A program made the position numbers and the translations under genes. The notes under the pieces were generated by a model. The model saw only the letters and a program-made list of their open reading frames with translations. It did no database searches and was not told where the DNA came from. A stretch of DNA of 15,993 nucleotides from Fimenecus sp045602655 (lineage in GTDB: Bacteria > Bacillota > Clostridia > Oscillospirales > Acutalibacteraceae). The stretch spans positions 1 to 15,993 of the forward strand of contig JAZSBY010000054.1 of assembly GCA_045602655.1 (NCBI GenBank). Direction: 5' to 3'. This document shows positions 1 to 7,100 of the stretch, one piece after another; position 1 is the first letter of the stretch, and the number at the start of each line of letters is the position of its first letter.

Positions 1-1
1 C

Positions 2-478
2 CTTGCACAGTATTTCGGTGAACTTATAATCACATTGGTACAAGAGGATGAGCCTGCCGAAGACTATCTGCGACTAATACTTAATTCTCTCCACTTTCTT
101 GCAAAAAACAAAATGCCCACGGAACAGGTCAAGGCCATAACGGAACTGCGACTTATGTGTATTGCAGGTTATATGCCGAACCTTGTTGCTTGTGACAGAT
201 GTGGTGAGTACGAAACAGACACTATGTATTTTGATGTGGAGGACGGCTTGCTTTACTGTGAAAACTGTATGTCAAACAGTATGCTTTTCCCACTTGACAT
301 AGGACTCATTAAAGCACTTCGTCACATAGCATTTTCCGAATTTGAAAAAATCTATTCATTCAAAATGGAAGAAAGTGCATTACCCGATTTATCCTACATA
401 ACAGAAAAGTATCTTCTCTCAAAACTACAAAAAAATTTTAAAACATTGGAATTCTATAAGGAAATAACAAGAGTTTGA
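2..478 (+). CDS. recO: DNA repair protein RecO, C-terminal part (5' end outside window)
   Basis: RecO helps RecR and RecF load RecA onto SSB-coated single-stranded DNA during recombinational repair. The reading frame is open from base 2, so this is the 3' portion of a gene that starts before the window; about 158 residues are visible, whereas RecO is usually 240-270. The visible part matches the helical C-terminal half. It includes a four-cysteine zinc site, CDRC at visible residues 64-67 and CENC at 86-89, of the kind found in many RecO proteins, followed by a C-terminal helix region. A TTG at 35 could be mistaken for a start, but the protein similarity continues upstream of it. The gene ends at a TGA, and mutS2 follows after a structured gap. 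The recO-mutS2 order is common in Clostridia (established knowledge). Confidence 0.88.
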   Translation, partial: LAQYFGELIITLVQEDEPAEDYLRLILNSLHFLAKNKMPTEQVKAITELRLMCIAGYMPNLVACDRCGEYETDTMYFDVEDGLLYCENCMSNSMLFPLDIGLIKALRHIAFSEFEKIYSFKMEESALPDLSYITEKYLLSKLQKNFKTLEFYKEITRV

Positions 479-480
479 GT

Positions 481-567
481 AAAATCGCCCACAGCACTAT
501 TTTTCGTTCGGGGCGGTACACAGAAGTACAGCACCGCTCACTTCAAAACAGCACTGTGAACGATTTT
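481..567 (+). repeat. Intergenic inverted repeat, possible structured RNA, between recO and mutS2
   Basis: Positions 481-494 (AAAATCG, CC, CACAG) are the reverse complement of 554-567 (CTGTG, AA, CGATTTT) except for the two central bases, giving a 12-of-14 bp outer stem. Inside lies a smaller possible hairpin: GCGGT at 513-517 faces ACCGC at 533-537, and the self-complementary GTAC at 516-519 and 526-529 offers an alternative. The heptamer ACAGCAC occurs three times, at 491, 528 and 548. No T-run follows on either strand, so it does not look like an ordinary intrinsic terminator. It could be an RNA processing or attenuation structure, or a small dispersed repeat. The function is unknown. Confidence 0.5.
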
Positions 568-607
568 CTTTCAAACTTATTTTGTGACGAAAGGAGTAGT
601 CATAAAA

Positions 608-3001
608 ATGGGTTCAAACAACAATAAGCATTATACTTCATTAGAACTTGATAAAATACTCAAAATGCTTTCCGATACTGCAAGCAGTGCCGATGCAAAG
701 GAAAAGGCACTTGAAATTAAACCGCAGTCGGACTACTTTGAGGTACTCAGTCTGCTGGACAAAACCGAGGCGGCATACATATTTATTGCCAAATTCGGTG
801 CTCCATCCTTTGGAGGACTCCAGAATGTCAATAACGCATTAAGTCGTGCCTCTGCAGGCGGTTCACTTTCTGCAGGTGAGCTTTTAAAAATCGCGGTAAC
901 CTTAAAAATCATTCGCGGAATTCTTACCTGGCACGATAAATGTGCAGGTATGCAGACTGCCCTTGACGATTTGTTCAATTCGCTTTATCCCAACAAGTAC
1001 TTGGAAGAAAAAATCACTAATGCAATTATAAGTGAAACAGAAATCAGCGACAATGCCTCGCCTGAACTTAAAGAAATAAGACGAAAAAAGCGTCATTACG
1101 AAAACAAAATCCGTGAACAACTTGACAGTATGATTCATTCTTCACATTATTCAAAAGTATTGCGTGACGGTATAATCACACAGCGAAACGGTCGTTTTGT
1201 TGTGCCTGTTAAGGCAGAGAATCGTAGTGAAGTTGCAGGTATGGTCCACGACACATCGGGCAGTGGTGCAACCGTATTTATCGAGCCTGCTGCAGTTGTC
1301 GAGGCAAACAATGAAATCAAAGTCCTTGAAAGTCGTGAGCAGGACGAAATCGAAAGAATATTAGCAGAACTTTCCCGGATGGCAGGGGAGTTCCAAGATA
1401 CAATCAAAATCAGTTTTGAGTCAGCGGTTATGCTCGATTTACATTTTGCAAAGGCACACCTTGCATATAAAATGAAAGCAAGCCGACCAATTCTCAATAA
1501 TGACGGTGAAATTTTGCTCAAAAAAGCCCGACATCCCCTTATTGACCCAAAATCTGTTGTCCCCGTTGATATTTCTTTGGGAATTGACTTTGATTCCCTT
1601 GTTATCACAGGTGCAAATACGGGTGGTAAAACGGTTTCAATTAAAACTATCGGTCTTCTGACCCTTATGGCAGAATGCGGACTTATGCTTCCCGTTACGG
1701 ATAACAGTAAAATATCTCTTTTCCGTAATGTCCTTGCAGATATTGGTGATGAGCAGAGCATTGAGCAGTCCTTGTCAACATTTTCCGCACACATGTCAAC
1801 AATAGTTGATATTCTTAAAACTGCCGACGACAGAAGTTTGGTTCTTATTGACGAATTGGGTGCAGGTACTGACCCTGTTGAGGGTGCGGCACTTGCAGTT
1901 GCAATCCTTGAAAATCTAAGACAAAAAGGTGCAAAAATTGCCTCTACAACCCACTATTCCGAACTCAAAGAATATGCACTTAAAACCAATAGAGTAGAAA
2001 ACGGCTGTTGCGAATTTGATGTGGCATCCTTAAAGCCAACCTATCGTCTTTTAATTGGTATGCCCGGTCGTTCAAATGCCTTGGCTATTGCAGGCAGACT
2101 TGGGATTGACGAGAGTATAACTGATTTTGCAAAAGCACTCATTTCCGAAGAAAATACTCGTTTTGAGGATGCTGTTGACACCCTTGAAACTGCACGAAAA
2201 GCTCTTGAGGATGATAAAGAAAAATTAGAAGAAGAAAAACTCAGTATTCTTCGCCAAAAAGAAAACGCAGAGAAAGCATTGGAAAAAGCCAAGGCTCAAA
2301 GCGAAAAAGAAATTGCAAGGGCAAAAAAAGAAGCAGAGAGAATTGTGGAAAATGCCCGCAGGGCAGGTAATTCATTACTTCTTGAAATCGAACAACTGAA
2401 AAAAGAGCAGGCAAAGGAAAAGAACTTGCAGGAAATTGCCCGTAAAGCCAAGGCTGCTATGGGTCGTCAGCTTGACAAAATGGACGAAATTACTAATTCC
2501 CTTGAAAATGAAGACGGGGATTACACCTTGCCAAGGCCATTAAAAGCAGGGGACAGAGTTTTTGTTAAAACCCTTGGTGGCGAGGCAGAGGTTGTTAGTG
2601 TTGACGAAAAGAAGAACACCGTGCAGGTGCAGTCAGGTATGATTAAAATGAAAGCCGATATTTCTGATATTCGTCTTATCGGCGGTCAGAAGCAACCTAA
2701 AAAACAGATGGGTGGAATGAGAACCATTCACACAGGCTCATCAAAGGCAACTGCATCCTCAAATTCAAGTATAGATTTGCGTGGTACAACTGTTGAGGAA
2801 GCAATGCTTGACCTTGATAAATTTATTGATGGTGTTCTTCGCACAGGACTTAATGAAATCACAATTATCCACGGCAAAGGTACAGGTGCTTTGCGAAAAG
2901 GTATCCACATTTATCTTCGTAAGCATCCCAATATCCGTACTTTCCGTGTGGGAACATTTGGTGAGGGTGAAGAAGGCGTTACTATTGCCGAATTGAAATA
3001 G
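608..3001 (+). CDS. mutS2: MutS2 family ATPase with C-terminal Smr domain
   Basis: MutS2 binds branched DNA and suppresses homologous recombination. In Bacillus it also acts on collided ribosomes (RqcU). The protein has 797 residues, a normal MutS2 length. The MutS core and clamp region is followed by the ATPase, with Walker A GANTGGKT at residues 335-342 and Walker B LVLIDE at 411-416, then DELGAGTDP. A long Lys/Glu-rich coiled coil covers about 525-620. The Smr nuclease domain occupies about 720-797, with DLRG at 723-726 and HGKGTG at 755-760, so the catalytic motifs look intact. I chose the ATG at 608 because AAGGAG at 591-596 lies 11 bases upstream and the N-terminus then resembles family members. 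The GTG at 584 lies before that ribosome binding site. The gene follows recO and no convincing promoter was seen between them, so the two may be co-transcribed. Confidence 0.95.
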   Translation: MGSNNNKHYTSLELDKILKMLSDTASSADAKEKALEIKPQSDYFEVLSLLDKTEAAYIFIAKFGAPSFGGLQNVNNALSRASAGGSLSAGELLKIAVTLKIIRGILTWHDKCAGMQTALDDLFNSLYPNKYLEEKITNAIISETEISDNASPELKEIRRKKRHYENKIREQLDSMIHSSHYSKVLRDGIITQRNGRFVVPVKAENRSEVAGMVHDTSGSGATVFIEPAAVVEANNEIKVLESREQDEIERILAELSRMAGEFQDTIKISFESAVMLDLHFAKAHLAYKMKASRPILNNDGEILLKKARHPLIDPKSVVPVDISLGIDFDSLVITGANTGGKTVSIKTIGLLTLMAECGLMLPVTDNSKISLFRNVLADIGDEQSIEQSLSTFSAHMSTIVDILKTADDRSLVLIDELGAGTDPVEGAALAVAILENLRQKGAKIASTTHYSELKEYALKTNRVENGCCEFDVASLKPTYRLLIGMPGRSNALAIAGRLGIDESITDFAKALISEENTRFEDAVDTLETARKALEDDKEKLEEEKLSILRQKENAEKALEKAKAQSEKEIARAKKEAERIVENARRAGNSLLLEIEQLKKEQAKEKNLQEIARKAKAAMGRQLDKMDEITNSLENEDGDYTLPRPLKAGDRVFVKTLGGEAEVVSVDEKKNTVQVQSGMIKMKADISDIRLIGGQKQPKKQMGGMRTIHTGSSKATASSNSSIDLRGTTVEEAMLDLDKFIDGVLRTGLNEITIIHGKGTGALRKGIHIYLRKHPNIRTFRVGTFGEGEEGVTIAELK

Positions 3002-3004
3002 TTG

Positions 3005-3033
3005 TTGCAATTCTGTATTGATTATGGTAAAAT
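3005..3033 (+). promoter_or_regulatory. Promoter of the small lipoprotein gene
   Basis: TTGCAA at 3005-3010 and TAAAAT at 3028-3033 are separated by 17 bases, fitting a housekeeping sigma-A promoter. It begins three bases after the mutS2 stop codon and precedes the lipoprotein gene at 3074. Confidence 0.6.
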
Positions 3034-3073
3034 GAATATAACAAAAACCAAAAACAAAAGGGAGTTTTGCTTT

Positions 3074-3394
3074 ATGAGTAAAAAAATTATTGCTGTAGCA
3101 GTTGCAGTTCTTTCAATTGCAGTTCTTTTTGCTGCTTGTAAGGATAAGGACGATGTTCAGCCACCACAGACAACAGAGCCTGAAATCACAACTAATGTAG
3201 ATGAAAAGGGTGCTTATGTGTTAAACAAGGAAAATGAAAAGGTTTATCTTGTTGACAAGGATGGCTTTAATATTGACCCTAAGGACGCTGTTAATATGGA
3301 TGGTACTGAAAGTAAGGAAGACGAAGGCTTCTATATCGGCGGTGCAACAGAGGGTGAAAAAGTACCCAGTATAAGTTTTGATGATTTAAAATAA
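3074..3394 (+). CDS. Small acidic putative lipoprotein, unknown function
   Basis: I do not recognise this 106-residue protein. It starts with a lysine pair and a hydrophobic segment (residues 5-21) ending in FAAC with Cys22, a lipoprotein-type cleavage site; Phe at -3 is less usual than Leu or Val. The mature part is short, hydrophilic and acidic. It opens with a Pro/Thr linker (about 29-38), then a compact region containing VYLVDKDGF and an acidic SKEDEG stretch. If the prediction is right, it is anchored to the outer face of the membrane. The ATG at 3074 is preceded by AAGGGAG at 3058-3064. The frame stays open upstream to 3002, but that stretch overlaps the promoter and has no ribosome binding site. 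It appears to be a single-gene unit between mutS2 and the ylxM operon. Confidence 0.75.
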   Translation: MSKKIIAVAVAVLSIAVLFAACKDKDDVQPPQTTEPEITTNVDEKGAYVLNKENEKVYLVDKDGFNIDPKDAVNMDGTESKEDEGFYIGGATEGEKVPSISFDDLK

Positions 3395-3400
3395 AAACTC

Positions 3401-3429
3401 TTGACAAATAAATAGTTATTTAGTATAAT
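3401..3429 (+). promoter_or_regulatory. Consensus promoter of the ylxM-ffh-rpsP-khpA-rimM-trmD operon
   Basis: TTGACA at 3401-3406 and TATAAT at 3424-3429 are separated by exactly 17 bases, a perfect sigma-A consensus and the strongest promoter in the window. The expected transcription start is near 3435-3437, at the base of the stem-loop described next. Confidence 0.9.
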
Positions 3430-3431
3430 GT

Positions 3432-3475
3432 CGTTCTGTAAAGTGATTATGCTTTACAGAGCGATTTTATTTTTT
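3432..3475 (+). terminator. Stem-loop with T-run between the operon promoter and ylxM (terminator or attenuator)
   Basis: CGTTCTGTAAAG at 3432-3443 pairs with CTTTACAGAGCG at 3452-3463, a 12-bp stem with one G-U pair and the 8-base loop TGATTATG. ATTTTATTTTTT follows directly. This is intrinsic-terminator architecture and could end transcripts from the lipoprotein gene. However, the ylxM promoter lies just upstream, so its transcripts must also pass through it. It may act as an attenuator, or as a 5'-terminal stabilising hairpin if the promoter starts inside the stem. Confidence 0.75.
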
Positions 3476-3495
3476 ATGAAAGGACGGTGTCAAAG

Positions 3496-3858
3496 GTGGC
3501 AAACAGTATTGAAATTACAATGCTTCTTGATTTGTATGGCGAGGCTTTAACTAACAAACAGCGTGATTATCTTAACTTTTACTACAATGACGACCTTTCT
3601 CTTTCTGAAATCGCAGAAAATGAGGGAATTACCCGTCAGGGTGTACGGGATGCAATCAAAAGGGCAGAGGCACTTTTGTTTGATATGGAGTCCAAGCTCA
3701 AATTCTCAAAAAAACTTGAGAGGATTAACAACGGACTTGCAGACATCTCAAAGTATGCCGAGGAAATCAACGAGTATAATCTCGCTAACGGACTTTCCCG
3801 TGAAATCAACGACAAATCAGTTAAGATAAAGTCAATTGCACTTTCTTTGGCAGAATAG
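3496..3858 (+). CDS. ylxM: YlxM/p13-family helix-turn-helix protein associated with the signal recognition particle
   Basis: YlxM proteins are small, sigma-region-4-like helix-turn-helix proteins encoded next to ffh in Bacillota. In streptococci the homologue binds SRP components and modulates Ffh activity (established knowledge). This one has 120 residues. Residues 13-60 hold the characteristic sequence, with LTNKQRDYL, YYNDDLSLSEIA and GITRQGVRDAIKRAE. A Lys/Glu-rich helical tail follows (about 65-120). I chose GTG at 3496 because AAAGGA at 3479-3484 is 11 bases upstream and the N-terminus (MANSIEITMLLDLYG) then matches the family. A GTG at 3487 is only two bases from that site. ffh begins nine bases after the stop. 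ftsY, a common upstream neighbour, is absent here. Confidence 0.88.
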   Translation: MANSIEITMLLDLYGEALTNKQRDYLNFYYNDDLSLSEIAENEGITRQGVRDAIKRAEALLFDMESKLKFSKKLERINNGLADISKYAEEINEYNLANGLSREINDKSVKIKSIALSLAE

Positions 3859-3867
3859 GAGGAAGTA

Positions 3868-5235
3868 ATGGCATTTGAAGGTTTATCCGACAGACTCGAA
3901 GCGGCTTTTGCCCGTTTAAAAAGTAAAGGCAGTCTTAATGAAAAAGATGTAAAAGAGGCAATGCGTGAGGTTCGCCTTGCACTTTTAGAAGCCGATGTTA
4001 ACTATAAGGTGGCTAAGGACTTTACTGCAAAGGTTACCGAGCGTGCAATCGGTGCTCAGGTTATGGAAAGTCTTACACCTGCACAGATGGTTATCAAAAT
4101 TGTTAACGAAGAACTTACAGACCTTATGGGTGGTACACAGACCCGACTTGCCTATGCAAGCCATCCGCCGACAATCGTTATGATGTGTGGTCTCCAGGGT
4201 TCAGGTAAAACAACTCATTGTGCAAAAATCGCACGAAAACTTAAAAAAGAAAAACACAGACCTTTGCTTGTTGCCTGTGACATTTATCGTCCTGCTGCTA
4301 TCAAGCAGTTGCAGGTTGTGGGTGAGCAGGTTGGTGTTCCCGTTTTTGAAATGGGACAGACTAATCCCGTAACAATCGCTAAAGAGGCAATCAAGCTTGC
4401 AAAAGATAAGGGCTATGACTATGTCTTTATTGATACCGCAGGTCGTTTGCATATTGATACAGAGCTTATGAACGAGCTTAAAAACATCAAATCAGAGGTT
4501 CATCCCCACGAAATTCTTCTCGTAATTGATGCTATGCTTGGTCAGGATGCAGTTACTGTTGCAAGTACATTCAATGATGAACTCGGAATTGACGGTCTTG
4601 TGCTTACAAAAATGGATGGTGATACCCGTGGTGGTGCTGCTCTTTCAGCAAGAGCTGTTACAGGTAAGCCCATTAAGTTTGTAGGTATGGGTGAAAAACT
4701 TGATGAACTCGACTATTTCTACCCCGACCGTATGGCTTCCCGTATCCTTGGTATGGGTGATGTGCTGTCCCTTATTGAAAAGGCAGAAATTGCTCTTGAT
4801 GAGAAAAAGGCAGCCAAGCTTGAAGAAAGTCTTCGTAAAAACAAGTTTGACCTTGAGGACTTGCTTGACCAGTTTGAACAAATCAATAAAATGGGCAGTA
4901 TGAAGGATATTCTTTCAATGCTTCCCGGTATAAATAAAAAAGTAAAGGATGTTGAAATCGACGACCGTCAGTTTGACAGAATGAAAGCAATTATTCTTTC
5001 AATGACACCAAAGGAGCGTCGTCATCCCGATATTATCAATCCGTCACGCAAACGCAGAATTGCAGCGGGTTGCGGTATGCAGGTTGAGGATGTCAACAGA
5101 CTTTTAAATCAACACCGTCAGATGCAGAAAATGTTCAAGCAGATGAATTCCGGTAAAATGAAACGCCAGTTAAAGCGTATGGGCTTTGGTAACGGTATGA
5201 ACGGAATGGGTGGTATGGGTGGCTTCCCGATGTAA
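3868..5235 (+). CDS. ffh: Signal recognition particle protein Ffh (SRP54)
   Basis: Ffh is the GTPase of the signal recognition particle. It binds 4.5S/6S RNA and signal peptides on nascent chains and delivers ribosomes to FtsY at the membrane. The 455 residues are a typical length. The N domain covers about 1-95. The G domain has the P-loop GLQGSGKTT at 108-116, DTAGR at 189-193 and the specificity motif TKMD at 247-250, followed by GDTRGGAALS. The Met-rich M domain, which binds RNA and signal peptides, runs from about 320 to the end and includes ERRHPDIINPSRKRRIAAG. The tail is a Gly/Met repeat ending GGMGGFPM. The ATG has a strong GGAGG site six to seven bases upstream. It is co-transcribed with ylxM. 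Confidence 0.97.
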   Translation: MAFEGLSDRLEAAFARLKSKGSLNEKDVKEAMREVRLALLEADVNYKVAKDFTAKVTERAIGAQVMESLTPAQMVIKIVNEELTDLMGGTQTRLAYASHPPTIVMMCGLQGSGKTTHCAKIARKLKKEKHRPLLVACDIYRPAAIKQLQVVGEQVGVPVFEMGQTNPVTIAKEAIKLAKDKGYDYVFIDTAGRLHIDTELMNELKNIKSEVHPHEILLVIDAMLGQDAVTVASTFNDELGIDGLVLTKMDGDTRGGAALSARAVTGKPIKFVGMGEKLDELDYFYPDRMASRILGMGDVLSLIEKAEIALDEKKAAKLEESLRKNKFDLEDLLDQFEQINKMGSMKDILSMLPGINKKVKDVEIDDRQFDRMKAIILSMTPKERRHPDIINPSRKRRIAAGCGMQVEDVNRLLNQHRQMQKMFKQMNSGKMKRQLKRMGFGNGMNGMGGMGGFPM

Positions 5236-5242
5236 TGTAAGC

Positions 5243-5260
5243 AAACACCTAAAAGTGTTT
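5243..5260 (+). other. Short stem-loop between ffh and rpsP
   Basis: AAACAC at 5243-5248 pairs with GTGTTT at 5255-5260 around the loop CTAAAA. The next T-run (5270-5274) is about ten bases away, so termination is doubtful. It could be a processing or partial attenuation point that separates ffh from the ribosomal protein message. Confidence 0.35.
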
Positions 5261-5295
5261 AAAATAAAATTTTTATATATTTGGAGGAAACAAAA

Positions 5296-5541
5296 ATGGC
5301 AGTAAAAATCAGACTTCGCAGAATGGGTGCTAAAAGAGCTCCTTTCTACAGAGTAGTAGTTGCAGATTCTCGTTATCCGAGAGACGGCAGATTCATCGAT
5401 GAAATTGGTACTTATAACCCAATGAAAGACCCTGCTGAAATCAAGATTGACAACGAAAAAGCAGCTCAGTGGATTAAGAATGGTGCACAGCCAACTGACA
5501 CAGTTAAGGTTATTCTTAAGAAGAGCGGCGCTATTAAGTAA
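5296..5541 (+). CDS. rpsP: 30S ribosomal protein S16
   Basis: S16 is a small-subunit primary binding protein needed for 30S assembly. The 81-residue product begins with AVKIRLRRMGAKRAPFYRVV and contains the typical SRYPRDGRFIDEIGTYNP segment and the PTDTVKVILKKSGA C-terminus, all hallmark S16 sequence. The ATG at 5296 has GGAGG at 5283-5287 upstream. The frame extends to a TTG at 5281, but that start would include the ribosome binding site in the protein. It lies between ffh and khpA, the standard Bacillota order. Confidence 0.97.
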   Translation: MAVKIRLRRMGAKRAPFYRVVVADSRYPRDGRFIDEIGTYNPMKDPAEIKIDNEKAAQWIKNGAQPTDTVKVILKKSGAIK

Positions 5542-5558
5542 GAAAGGTTTTTGAAAAA

Positions 5559-5792
5559 ATGCAGGAACTTCTTATTACAATAGTAAAAGGACTTGTTGAA
5601 AATCCCGATGCTGTTACCGTAACTGTTGACGAAGCAGACGACCGTGGTGTTGTTGTATATCATCTTCATGTTGCTGAAGAAGATATGGGCAGAGTTATCG
5701 GTAAGCAGGGCAGAATTGCAAAGGCTATCAGAACAGTTGTTAAAGCCGGTGCTACCCGTACGGGAGAAAAAGTTCAGGTCGATATCGACTAA
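5559..5792 (+). CDS. khpA: KH-domain RNA-binding protein KhpA
   Basis: KhpA (YlqC) is a small single-KH-domain RNA chaperone. In Gram-positive cocci it pairs with KhpB/EloR to control cell elongation and RNA levels (established knowledge). The 77-residue protein is essentially one KH fold, with the RNA-contacting GxxG loop as GKQG at residues 48-51 within GRVIGKQGRIAKAIR. It begins 17 bases after rpsP, with a weak AGAAAGG site. The rpsP-khpA-rimM order is conserved widely. A stem-loop follows the stop codon directly. Confidence 0.93.
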   Translation: MQELLITIVKGLVENPDAVTVTVDEADDRGVVVYHLHVAEEDMGRVIGKQGRIAKAIRTVVKAGATRTGEKVQVDID

Positions 5793-5794
5793 GA

Positions 5795-5828
5795 TTACAA
5801 TGGGCAGACTCAGTCTGCCCTTTTGTAA
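5795..5828 (+). terminator. Stem-loop between khpA and rimM, weak terminator or attenuator
   Basis: GGGCAGAC at 5802-5809 pairs perfectly with GTCTGCCC at 5813-5820 around the loop TCA, and TTACAA at 5795-5800 extends the stem with TTGTAA at 5823-5828. Only four T residues follow the GC-rich stem, so termination is probably partial. It sits inside the operon and may lower rimM-trmD expression relative to rpsP-khpA. Confidence 0.65.
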
Positions 5829-5848
5829 CTGTAAAAAGGATTCTATTT

Positions 5849-6364
5849 ATGATTAAAGATTATCTTGAATTAGGACAAATTGTGTCAACTCACGGAATTA
5901 AAGGTGAAATGCGTTTTAATCCTTGGTGCGACACTCCTGATTTCGTAAAGAAATTCAAAACCTTGTATTTTGATAATAAAGGTGAAAAAGAAATAAAAGT
6001 CATCTCTGCCCGTCCCCACGGAAATGTGGCAATATTGATGCTCCAGGGCATTGATGATATCGATAAAGCAAGAGCACTCAAAAATAAAGTGCTTTATATG
6101 AAACGCAGTGATGCACATCTTCCCAAAGGTACTTGGTTTATTCAGGAACTTTTTGACTGTAAGGTTTTTGATGATAATACAGGTAAGGAAATGGGAGTAA
6201 TCACTGATGTAAGTGAAACAGGTGCCAACGATGTATGGCACATTAAAACACCGAAAGGTGAGGTGCTTATCCCTGCAATCAAACAGGTTATTGTGAGTGT
6301 TGATGTGGAGGAAGGCATTGTAAAAATCAATCCTATAAAGGGACTTTTTGAAGATGAAGATTAA
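5849..6364 (+). CDS. rimM: Ribosome maturation factor RimM
   Basis: RimM binds the 30S head and S19 and assists late 16S rRNA processing and assembly. The 171 residues are a normal length. The N-terminal RimM domain begins with LELGQIVSTHGIKGEMRF and includes the conserved Pro/Asp-containing region near WCDTPDF. The C-terminal PRC barrel (about 93-168) contains the FIQELFDC and VLIPAIKQVI segments. The ATG is preceded by AAAAAGGA at 5833-5840. Its 3' end overlaps trmD by 11 bases, suggesting translational coupling of the two RNA-maturation enzymes. Confidence 0.95.
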   Translation: MIKDYLELGQIVSTHGIKGEMRFNPWCDTPDFVKKFKTLYFDNKGEKEIKVISARPHGNVAILMLQGIDDIDKARALKNKVLYMKRSDAHLPKGTWFIQELFDCKVFDDNTGKEMGVITDVSETGANDVWHIKTPKGEVLIPAIKQVIVSVDVEEGIVKINPIKGLFEDED

Positions 6365-7100
6365 CATTATGACCCTTTTCCCCGAAATGTGCGAGGCAGT
6401 ACTTTCCGAAAGTATTATAGGTCGTGCAAGGGAAAACGGATATGTGGAAATAAATTGTGTAAATATCAGGGATTACACCGAGGACAAGCACCGTCGTGTT
6501 GATGATGCTCCTTACGGTGGCGGTATGGGAATGCTTATGCAGACACAACCAATCCACGATTGCTACAAGGCAATCTGCGAAAAAAGTGATAATAAAAATC
6601 ACTTGATTTATATGTCCCCCTGTGGAGAGGTTCTTACTCAAAAAAAAGTCAAAGAATTGGCAAAATTCCCCGAAATCACAATTCTCTGCGGACATTATGA
6701 GGGAGTTGACCAAAGGGTAATTGATACTCTCGTTGATGAACAGATTTCAATAGGGGACTATGTACTTACAGGTGGCGAATTACCTGCGTTGGTGCTTGCC
6801 GACTCAATTTCAAGAATGTTGGAGGGAGTGCTTCCCAACGATGAAGCAAAGGAATTGGAAAGTCATTATAACGGACTTTTAGAGTATCCCCAGTACACTC
6901 GTCCCTATGAGTGGAACGGGATGAAAGTTCCCGATGTGCTGATTTCAGGTCATCACGGTAATATTGAAAAATGGCGTCGTGAACAGTCGATTTTAATGAC
7001 TGCAAAGCACAGACCCGATATGCTGAAAACAGCCGATTTAACTGAAAAAGAAAGAGAATTTTTAGAAGAACAATTTAAGGAAGATACCATTGAACTTTAA
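6354..7100 (+). CDS. trmD: tRNA (guanine-N1)-methyltransferase TrmD
   Basis: TrmD methylates G37 at N1 in tRNAs, using S-adenosylmethionine, and prevents +1 frameshifting. The 248-residue protein starts MKINIMTLFPEM, the usual family N-terminus. It carries the SPOUT trefoil-knot cofactor motifs LCGHYEGVDQR at 111-121 and ISIGDYVLTGGE at 131-142, and the R154 region (SISRMLEGVLP). I chose the ATG at 6354 over an in-frame TTG at 6348 because of the family N-terminus. It overlaps rimM by 11 bases, and the next gene overlaps it by 11 bases. rplS, the usual next gene, is missing. Confidence 0.96.
   Translation: MKINIMTLFPEMCEAVLSESIIGRARENGYVEINCVNIRDYTEDKHRRVDDAPYGGGMGMLMQTQPIHDCYKAICEKSDNKNHLIYMSPCGEVLTQKKVKELAKFPEITILCGHYEGVDQRVIDTLVDEQISIGDYVLTGGELPALVLADSISRMLEGVLPNDEAKELESHYNGLLEYPQYTRPYEWNGMKVPDVLISGHHGNIEKWRREQSILMTAKHRPDMLKTADLTEKEREFLEEQFKEDTIEL

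Noticed and set aside
584..607. GTG at 584 as the mutS2 start
   Set aside because: The ribosome binding site AAGGAG lies after this codon, and the ATG at 608 gives the family-like N-terminus.
1147..1794. 215-codon open frame on the minus strand inside mutS2
   Set aside because: It lies antisense to conserved mutS2 ATPase sequence, is Ser/Ile/Arg-rich in the manner of a shadow frame, and has no ribosome binding site or recognisable domain.
3002..3073. Upstream extension of the lipoprotein gene to 3002
   Set aside because: It covers the promoter and would bury the signal peptide behind 24 extra residues; the ATG at 3074 has its own ribosome binding site.
3476..3550. 24-codon leader peptide starting at the ATG at 3476, after the attenuator-like stem
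   Set aside because: No ribosome binding site precedes it, only the T-run, and it overlaps ylxM out of frame without any telling codon pattern.
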